Assembly (NCBI GenBank): GCA_012513595.1
Contig: JAAZBY010000368.1
Location: 1-5,449 of the forward strand
Length of the DNA stretch: 5,449 bases
DNA from: Chloroflexota bacterium
GTDB lineage: Bacteria; Chloroflexota; Anaerolineae; UBA1429
Direction of reading: 5' to 3'
In this document: positions 1 to 4,646 of the stretch, piece after piece
Position numbering within the stretch: the first letter of the stretch is position 1
Layout: each line of letters begins with the position of its first letter
Made by a program: the position numbers and the translations under genes
The notes under the pieces: generated by a model
Seen by the model: only the letters and a program-made list of their open reading frames with translations
Databases searched by the model: none
Told to the model about the DNA's origin: nothing

Positions 1-977
1 AGGGTGGGCACGCCGATCTCCGCGGCGTCCAGCAGAAGAAAGTTGGCGTCGCTGGGAAGCGCCCGCAGGCGCGGCAGGCGGGCGATCCCGGCCAGGAGCC
101 GGTCGCGCTCGGCCACCAGCAGGCGCACGCGGCGCTGTGCCTCGTCCATGTCCTTCAGGGTGGCCAGCGCGGCGACCTGGGCGGCGCAGTTGACGTTGTA
201 GGGCGACTTGAGCCGCCACAGCGCCGGCATCAGCGCCGCGGGGAACACGCCATAGCCCACCCGCAGCCCGGCCAGCCCAGCCCACTTGCTGAAGGTGCGC
301 AGCACGATGAGGTTCTCGTGTTGGGCCACCAGGCCCACGCGCGAGGAGCGCGAAAAGTCGACGTAGGCCTCATCCAGCACCAGGACTAGCGGCAGCGCCA
401 GGATCCGCGCCAGGTCCGCGTCGGGCAGCAGCAGGCCGTCGGGGTTGTTCGGTGAGGCCAGGAAGAGGACGCGCGGCCGGGGATCCGCCGCACAGAGCGC
501 CTCGATGGCCGCCACGTCCAGCGCAAAGTCGGCCCGCCGCGGGATGGTCACCACCTCCAGGTCGTTGGTCACGGCGTAAAACTGGTACATGCCAAAGGTG
601 GGCGGGCAGTCGATCACCTGGGCGATGCCGCCGCCCTCGGCGTGCGGCCGGAACAGCTTGAGCAGCAGGTCAATCAGCTCATCGGAGCCGTTCCCCACCA
701 CGATCTGCGCGGGGTCGACGCCGAGATAGCTCCCCAGAGCGGCGCGCAGGTCCCGGCTGACGGCGTCAGGATACTGATGATACGCCCCGTAGGCGCGCAG
801 GGCCTCCAGCGCGCGGGGGGTGGGGCCGTAGGGGTTCTCGTTGGCGTCCAGCTTGGCCAGGCGCTCCACCGGCAGGCCCAGCCTCCGCGAGACGACCTCC
901 AGCGGTTCGGGGGCGTACTCGGCCAGGCCGCGCACGCGGGCGCCCAGCAGGGCTGCAACGTCCAGCGGTGCGGTCAT
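1..977 (-). CDS. hisC: Histidinol-phosphate aminotransferase HisC, partial (C-terminus cut by window edge)
   Basis: This is a PLP-dependent aminotransferase (fold type I, class I/II) that converts imidazole-acetol phosphate plus glutamate to histidinol phosphate in the cytoplasm. It starts at ATG 977-975, whose ATGA overlaps the hisD stop, and a strong AAGGAG lies 7 nt upstream inside the hisD end. The frame stays open to the left edge, giving 325 complete codons. The family is usually about 350-370 residues, so only the last 30-45 are missing, including the C-terminal substrate-binding arginine region. Visible motifs are LDANENPYGP (43-52), NGSDELID (96-103), SPNNPDG (175-181), the PLP-phosphate/ring strand DEAYVDFS (202-209), and RTFSKWAGLAGLRVGY (227-242) with the Schiff-base lysine K231 and phosphate-binding R239. 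ANFLLL (311-316) fits the HisC C-terminal domain. The position after hisD in a his operon supports HisC over other aromatic aminotransferases. No frameshift is seen. Confidence 0.95.
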   Translation of the reverse strand, partial: MTAPLDVAALLGARVRGLAEYAPEPLEVVSRRLGLPVERLAKLDANENPYGPTPRALEALRAYGAYHQYPDAVSRDLRAALGSYLGVDPAQIVVGNGSDELIDLLLKLFRPHAEGGGIAQVIDCPPTFGMYQFYAVTNDLEVVTIPRRADFALDVAAIEALCAADPRPRVLFLASPNNPDGLLLPDADLARILALPLVLVLDEAYVDFSRSSRVGLVAQHENLIVLRTFSKWAGLAGLRVGYGVFPAALMPALWRLKSPYNVNCAAQVAALATLKDMDEAQRRVRLLVAERDRLLAGIARLPRLRALPSDANFLLLDAAEIGVPT

Positions 978-2341
978 CGTTCTTCTCCTTCGACATGGTT
1001 CAGGCGCAGGCGCATGGCGCGCGCGTGGGCGGTGAGGCCTTCTTCCTCGGCCAGGCGGATCCCTGCCGGGCTGATCTCCTGGGCCAGAGCGGCGGTGACG
1101 CCGAACACGCTGGTGATCTTGACAAAATCCCAGACGTTGACGGGCGAGGAAAAGCGCGCCGTCTGCCCGGTGGGCATGATGTGGCTGGGCCCTACGACAT
1201 AGTCACCCAGCGCCTCGGAGGAGAGCTCACCGAGAAAGACCCCGCCGGCGTTCCGCACCTGGCCCAGCAGTTCCCACGGGGCGCGGGTGAGCAGGCAGAG
1301 GTGCTCAGGGGCGAACTCGTTGGCCAGCGCCAGCGCCTCTGCGAGGGTGTCTACCACGGCGATGCCCCCCTGGCGGGCCAGGGCGCCGGCGACGATCTCG
1401 CTGCGCTCCAAGGTGGCCATCTGCCGGCGCAGCTCCTGCTCCACCTGCTCGGCCAGGGCAGGAGAGGTGGTGATCAGGAGAGCGGTGGCCATCGGGTCGT
1501 GCTCGGCCTGGGCGAGCATGTCGGCGGCGGCGTAGGCCGGGTTGGCCGTCTCGTCGGCCACCAGGAGCGTCTCGGTGGGGCCGGGAAGTTGGTCGATGTC
1601 GACCCGCCCGTAGACGCGCCTCTTGGCCAGCACCACAAAGATGTTGCCGGGGCCCAGGATCTTGTCGACCCGGGGCACCGACGCGCTGCCATAGGCGAGC
1701 GCGGCAATGGCCTGGGCCCCGCCGAGGGCGTAGACCTCGGTTACCCCGGCGACGTAGGCGGCGGCCAGGATGGTGTCGTTCAGTTCCCCGCCGCGGGGCG
1801 GGGTGGCCACCACGACCTGGGGCACGCCGGCCACGCGCGCGGGGATGGCGGCCATCAGGAGCGACGAGGGGTAAGGGGCCCGGCCGTTGGGCGCATAGAT
1901 GCCCACGCGCTCCAGCGGGCGTACCAGCTGGCCAAGGCCGGAGCCGGTGGGGTCCCAGTCGAGCCAGGTGTTGCGGGGCTGGCGGCGGTGAAAGGCCTCG
2001 ATGCGCGCGGCACTGGCCTCCAGGGCGGCGCGGAGGTCCGCCGGGGTGCGCTCCCAGGCTAGGGCGATGCGCTCCGCCGAGACGCGGAACGGCTCCGGCG
2101 CGTAGCCGTCGATCAGCTGGGCATAGTGGCGCAGGGCCTCGTCTCCGGTGGCGCGCACGTCGTAGATGATGCGGGCCACGACTTCATCAGGGGTCAGTGG
2201 CTCGCCAAAGAGGCGTAGGATGGAGGCCTGCAGGTCGGGCGAGGCGGCGGCCTCCTCGAGGGGCAGCCGGGCGAGCAGCGTCTCGCGGGCGGCGGCGGCC
2301 CCGGTCACGATGCGCACGATCGGTCGGTCAGGCATGGTCAC
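974..2341 (-). CDS. hisD: Histidinol dehydrogenase HisD
   Basis: This Zn-dependent enzyme oxidises L-histidinol to L-histidinaldehyde and then to L-histidine using two NAD+, the final two steps of the pathway, in the cytoplasm. The protein is 455 residues from the GTG at 2341, against about 430 for the family. The catalytic set is intact: zinc ligands Q278 and H281 in AQAEH, D380 in GDYVVGPSH and H439 near the end, and the catalytic pair E346-H347 in NEFAPEHL. The NAD/substrate region VGIYAPNGRAPYPSS (146-160) has PNG where PGG is usual, and the signature segment reads IDQLPGPTE (249-257) with P where A or S is usual. The GTG start makes a GTGA overlap with the hisG stop. An alternative ATG two codons in (2335) sits about 10 nt after the SD-like AGAAGGGG, so either start is possible. 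The 3' end overlaps hisC by 4 nt. Confidence 0.97.
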   Translation of the reverse strand: MTMPDRPIVRIVTGAAAARETLLARLPLEEAAASPDLQASILRLFGEPLTPDEVVARIIYDVRATGDEALRHYAQLIDGYAPEPFRVSAERIALAWERTPADLRAALEASAARIEAFHRRQPRNTWLDWDPTGSGLGQLVRPLERVGIYAPNGRAPYPSSLLMAAIPARVAGVPQVVVATPPRGGELNDTILAAAYVAGVTEVYALGGAQAIAALAYGSASVPRVDKILGPGNIFVVLAKRRVYGRVDIDQLPGPTETLLVADETANPAYAAADMLAQAEHDPMATALLITTSPALAEQVEQELRRQMATLERSEIVAGALARQGGIAVVDTLAEALALANEFAPEHLCLLTRAPWELLGQVRNAGGVFLGELSSEALGDYVVGPSHIMPTGQTARFSSPVNVWDFVKITSVFGVTAALAQEISPAGIRLAEEEGLTAHARAMRLRLNHVEGEER

Positions 2342-3003
2342 TCTACCCCTTCTGCAGCGGCGGCGGCGCGGCGGTCCAGCTCCTCGGCGAGGCGGCTTAC
2401 CAGGTCCTGGATAACGGCGAAGCGCATCTTGTGGCTGGCGTGGTTCACGATGAGGACCGCCTGCGACTCCATGATGGTTTCCAGCTCGACCAGGCCGTTC
2501 TCACGCAGGGTGCGCCCGCTCTCGACGAGGTCCACCAACAGGTCGGCGAGGCCCACGGCGGGCCCCAGCTCCACCGAGCCACTGAGGGGAATGACCTCGG
2601 CGGAGATGCCCAACCCCTCAAAGTACTGGCGGGCCAGGTTCGGGTACTTGCTGGCCACGCGCACGCTGGATTCCAACCGCATGTTGCGCTCGCGCGCGCT
2701 GGGCGGCCCAGCCAGCGCCAGGTGGCACCTGGCAAACCCGAGGGCCAACGGCTCATAGACGCTGCGGCTGCTCTCGCGGAGGGTGTCTTCCCCCACCACG
2801 CCGAGGTCGGCCGCGCCATACTCAACGTAGATCGGCACGTCGGTGGGCTTGGCCAGGATGAAGCGCAGCGCACCCGATTCGTCCTCAAAGATCAGCCGGC
2901 GGCCGATGCGCCGCTCGTCGACGGAGTAGCCGATGGCGCGAAAGAGCCCCAGGGCGTCATCTTGCATGCGGCCCTTGGGCAGGGCAACCACTAGCGGAGC
3001 CAC
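2338..3003 (-). CDS. hisG: ATP phosphoribosyltransferase catalytic subunit, short form HisG(S)
   Basis: This enzyme catalyses the first committed step of histidine synthesis: ATP plus PRPP gives N1-(5-phosphoribosyl)-ATP and pyrophosphate. At 221 residues it is the short form, which lacks the C-terminal regulatory ACT-like domain of the roughly 300-residue long form. Short-form enzymes need HisZ for activity and histidine feedback, and hisZ lies immediately upstream. Visible motifs are the N-terminal ALPKGRM (7-13), the substrate-domain stretch DLGVVGEDTL (66-75), and the family signature from E145 through GLADLLVDLV (151-160) into the PRPP-binding loop ESGRTLRENG (161-170). Translation starts at GTG 3003, preceded by AGAGAGGAG with 8 nt spacing. 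This start lies 13 nt inside the end of hisZ. The TGA overlaps the hisD GTG. Ala-rich residues near the C-terminus (213-217) look like an unstructured tail. Confidence 0.96.
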   Translation of the reverse strand: MAPLVVALPKGRMQDDALGLFRAIGYSVDERRIGRRLIFEDESGALRFILAKPTDVPIYVEYGAADLGVVGEDTLRESSRSVYEPLALGFARCHLALAGPPSARERNMRLESSVRVASKYPNLARQYFEGLGISAEVIPLSGSVELGPAVGLADLLVDLVESGRTLRENGLVELETIMESQAVLIVNHASHKMRFAVIQDLVSRLAEELDRRAAAAAEGVE

Positions 3004-4256
3004 GATGGCATCTCCTCTCTGAGCTGGCCGAGCGTTACCTCGCGCGTGTGCTGCCCCTCGATGAGCCGGTACCCCGCCTCTCCCTCGCCGCAGGCGAGCA
3101 CCCGCCCGGCGCCCCGGGCGCGGGCGTAGGCGGCCAGGGCCTCCCCCTGGCGGCCGAGGACGTCCACCTCCACCCGCAGCCCCAGGGCCCGGGCCTCGGC
3201 GGTCAGCGCGCGGCAGGCGGGGTGCGCGCAGGCGGGCATCACGGCGTGCGGGGCGATATTCACGCGCGGCTCGTTCAGCAGGAGCACCCGCTCGATCCCC
3301 AGGGCAAAGCCGATGGCCGGCAGGCTGGCGCCAAAGTGGCCCACCAGATGGTCGTAGCGGCCGCCGGAGCAGATCGGGAAGCCGAGGCCCTCGGCATAGC
3401 CATGGAAGGAGACGCCGGTGTAGTAACCCATGGCGCGCACCTCGCCAAGATCGAGGATGACGTGCGCCGCGGCGTCGCTCAGCCGCAGCGTCGCGTACAC
3501 CGCGCGCAGGCGCTCGATCGCCTCGCCCGCGGCGGCATTGGGGGCCAGGCGTTCGGCCTCGTCGAGGACGGCCTCGTCACCAGCCAGCGTGGGGATGGCC
3601 CGGATGGCCCGCCGAACCGCCTCCGAGACGTTCATCTCGGCCAGGCAGCGCTCCAGCGCCACGGGGTTCTTGCGTTCGATGGCCTGCTCCAGGCCGCGCA
3701 GGACGCCGTTGGCCTGTTCGGCGTTGGGCAGGATGCTCTTCAGGTAGGCAACCTGCCCGAGGTTGATCTGAAAGTCGCGCAGGTCCAGGGCGCGCAGTGC
3801 CGCGATGCTGAGGGCCACCACCTCGGCGTCCGCCTCGGGCGTGGCTGCCCCGACCAGTTCCACGCCGGCCTGGGTGAACTCGCGGCGGTGCCCGGCCTGG
3901 GTCTCCACGTGGCGAAAGACGTTGCCCACATAGTAGAAGCGCAGCGGCATGACCTGGTCATATAGCTTGGTGCCCACCACGCGCGCGGTGGAGACGGTCA
4001 TGTCTGGCCGCAGGGCCATGGAGTGCCCGTCCCGGTCGAAGAAGCGGTACATCTCGTCCACCAGGCGCGGGCTGGCCTCGGTGGCCAGGGTGTCCGCGTA
4101 CTCAAAGGTAGGCAGGACGATGCGGCTATAGCCCCAGCGCGAGAAGGTGCCTTCCAGCAGCCGCTCGACGTGCACCTTGGCCTCGGCGTGCTCAAAGAAC
4201 AGATCGGCCAACCCATGGGGCAACTGAAAGCAGGGAGTCCCTTCCCTTACTAGCAT
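2991..4256 (-). CDS. hisZ: HisZ, ATP phosphoribosyltransferase regulatory subunit (HisRS-like paralog)
   Basis: HisZ is a catalytically dead paralog of class II histidyl-tRNA synthetase. It forms a hetero-octamer with short HisG, is needed for its activity and binds histidine for feedback inhibition. The 421-residue protein keeps the class II catalytic fold: the motif 1 region around VLPTFEYADTL (47-57), a motif 2-like stretch NVFRHVETQAGHRREFTQ (112-129) and motif 3 AIGFALGIERVL (314-325). The HisRS histidine-binding motif LDYYT is altered to MGYYTG (276-281), losing the aspartate, although GGRYDHL (298-304) remains. Residues from about 333 to 415 resemble a remnant anticodon-binding domain. 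It starts at ATG 4256 with AGAAAGG 6 nt upstream, and the TAG stop lies inside hisG. It is the first gene after the attenuator. HisZ is favoured over a true HisS because of the altered motif, the neighbouring short hisG and the his-operon position. Confidence 0.93.
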   Translation of the reverse strand: MLVREGTPCFQLPHGLADLFFEHAEAKVHVERLLEGTFSRWGYSRIVLPTFEYADTLATEASPRLVDEMYRFFDRDGHSMALRPDMTVSTARVVGTKLYDQVMPLRFYYVGNVFRHVETQAGHRREFTQAGVELVGAATPEADAEVVALSIAALRALDLRDFQINLGQVAYLKSILPNAEQANGVLRGLEQAIERKNPVALERCLAEMNVSEAVRRAIRAIPTLAGDEAVLDEAERLAPNAAAGEAIERLRAVYATLRLSDAAAHVILDLGEVRAMGYYTGVSFHGYAEGLGFPICSGGRYDHLVGHFGASLPAIGFALGIERVLLLNEPRVNIAPHAVMPACAHPACRALTAEARALGLRVEVDVLGRQGEALAAYARARGAGRVLACGEGEAGYRLIEGQHTREVTLGQLREEMPSWLR

Positions 4257-4297
4257 CGCGTGCCTTTCTGCCGTGGTTCGGCCGACCTCGCCCGGGC

Positions 4298-4330
4298 AAA
4301 CAAAAAGACCAGTTCCGTGGAACTAGTCTC
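4298..4330 (-). terminator. Intrinsic terminator in the his leader (attenuator)
   Basis: On the minus strand AGACTAGTTC (4329-4320) pairs with GAACTGGTCT (4315-4306) across the tetraloop CACG. This gives 10 base pairs including one G-U, and a further G-U pair is possible at 4330/4305. The tract TTTTTGTTT (4306-4298) follows. This is a standard Rho-independent terminator, but it lies between the his promoter and hisZ, about 41 nt before the hisZ ATG. A terminator ahead of the first structural gene and just after a histidine-rich leader frame is best read as an attenuator. Readthrough would be needed for any his gene expression from the promoter at 4520-4548. Confidence 0.87.
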
Positions 4331-4333
4331 GTC

Positions 4334-4377
4334 GGTGAGCCGTGGCCTGCTGCCGTTACGGTGCAGGATGACTCACC
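4334..4377 (-). promoter_or_regulatory. Imperfect hairpin between leader peptide stop and attenuator terminator
   Basis: GGTGAGTC (4377-4370) pairs with GGCTCACC (4341-4334), 8 bp including one G-U. Inside it CCTGC (4367-4363) pairs with GCAGG (4350-4346), and CCG (4361-4359) with CGG (4355-4353) around a TAA loop. The first G is the last base of the leader stop codon, so a ribosome terminating there would melt the outer stem. The same GGTGA can also pair with TCACC (4395-4391) inside the histidine codons, giving mutually exclusive folds of the kind used in attenuators. The base-pairing is visible in the sequence. The regulatory role is inferred. Confidence 0.55.
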
Positions 4378-4490
4378 TAGGTGGTATGATGGTGATGGGC
4401 CTGGCCGCCAGCGGCCAGCGTACCACAGGGAACGCCGGAGTGCTTCCGGCGGATGGCATTCGGTTGGCTTGCGGTGCTCTGGGCTGCCAT
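4377..4490 (-). CDS. hisL: His operon leader peptide (37 aa, four consecutive His codons)
   Basis: A small reading frame on the minus strand runs from ATG 4490-4488 to TAG 4379-4377. It encodes 37 residues beginning MAAQSTASQP and ending GGQAHHHHTT. The codons CAT CAC CAT CAT occupy 4397-4386 (residues 32-35), and one more His is at residue 17. An AGGGGAG ribosome-binding site lies about 10 nt before the ATG. An in-frame ATG at 4499 is possible but too close to that site. The predicted transcription start is only about 23 nt upstream. Position (promoter, leader frame, hairpin, terminator, hisZ) and the His run just before the stop match a ribosome-mediated his attenuator. Translation would stall at the His codons when charged tRNA-His is scarce. 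The peptide itself probably has no function. The gene symbol is by analogy with enterobacterial hisL, since the sequence is not a recognisable homolog. Confidence 0.82.
   Translation of the reverse strand: MAAQSTASQPNAIRRKHSGVPCGTLAAGGQAHHHHTT
4401..4418 (-). promoter_or_regulatory. Perfect hairpin directly before the leader His codons
   Basis: CTGGCCG (4418-4412) and CGGCCAG (4407-4401) form a perfect 7-bp, G+C-rich stem with the 4-nt loop CTGG. It lies inside the leader reading frame, 3 nt before the first of the four His codons. It may act as an early RNA structure that pauses polymerase or slows the ribosome as it reaches the control codons. That role is inferred from position only. Confidence 0.5.
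4433..4451 (-). promoter_or_regulatory. Perfect hairpin within the leader reading frame
   Basis: CGCCGGA (4451-4445) pairs with TCCGGCG (4439-4433), a perfect 7-bp stem around the 5-nt loop AGCAC. It is the first of two strong stems in the leader frame and could serve as a transcriptional pause site that synchronises polymerase with the leading ribosome. The pairing is directly visible but the function is a guess, since G+C-rich DNA produces some such stems by chance. Confidence 0.4.
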
Positions 4491-4519
4491 GGTCCGCATA
4501 CTCCCCTATGGATGAGCCC

Positions 4520-4548
4520 ATACTAGCACAGGGGCCCGGGGGTGTCAA
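4520..4548 (-). promoter_or_regulatory. Sigma70-type promoter of the his operon
   Basis: The minus strand has a perfect -35 TTGACA (4548-4543), a 17-bp spacer (4542-4526) and -10 TAGTAT (4525-4520, 5 of 6 consensus bases). The -10 is preceded by TGC, making an extended TGn -10. The predicted start of transcription is near A4513. This would give a leader RNA of roughly 215 nt up to the terminator U-tract. The spacer is almost entirely G and C, so the A+T-containing boxes stand out. It reads into the leader peptide and hisZ. Confidence 0.85.
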
Positions 4549-4575
4549 CTTGAGGGGGCGCTGGCAAGGCCTGAT

Positions 4576-4603
4576 TTGACAGCGCTCTCCGATCTCGCAG
4601 AAT
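4576..4603 (+). promoter_or_regulatory. Sigma70-type promoter of the DUF362 gene
   Basis: The plus strand has a perfect -35 TTGACA (4576-4581), a 16-bp spacer and a -10 CAGAAT (4598-4603, 4 of 6 consensus bases). It lies 43 bp before the start codon at 4647, with transcription expected to begin near 4610. It is divergent from the his promoter, and the two -35 boxes are 27 bp apart. The -10 is weaker than that of the his promoter. Confidence 0.55.
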
Positions 4604-4646
4604 GCAGGAGTGTGATGGTCCGGTTTATCCGTACAGGAGAAGAGCC

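Noticed and set aside
968..2062. Long plus-strand open frame (364 codons) opposite hisD
   Set aside because: It is antisense to a complete hisD with all catalytic residues. It is Gly/Ala/His-rich low-information sequence, as expected from the complement of G+C-rich coding DNA, with no recognisable domain.
3048..3965. Plus-strand open frame (305 codons) opposite hisZ, and similar ones opposite hisG and hisC
   Set aside because: They mirror the codon bias of the real genes on the other strand and carry no motifs or convincing ribosome-binding sites.
2991..4256. True histidyl-tRNA synthetase (hisS)
   Set aside because: The LDYYT histidine-binding motif is lost and the gene is coupled to a short-form hisG, which requires HisZ.
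4257..4540. T-box riboswitch as the his leader regulator
   Set aside because: The conserved T-box sequence (AGGGTGGNACCGCG) is not found before the terminator on the minus strand, whereas an in-frame His-codon leader is present.
4582..4646. A second attenuator or riboswitch in front of the DUF362 gene
   Set aside because: The predicted 5' leader there is only about 37 nt, and I see no hairpin with a U-tract or control codons.
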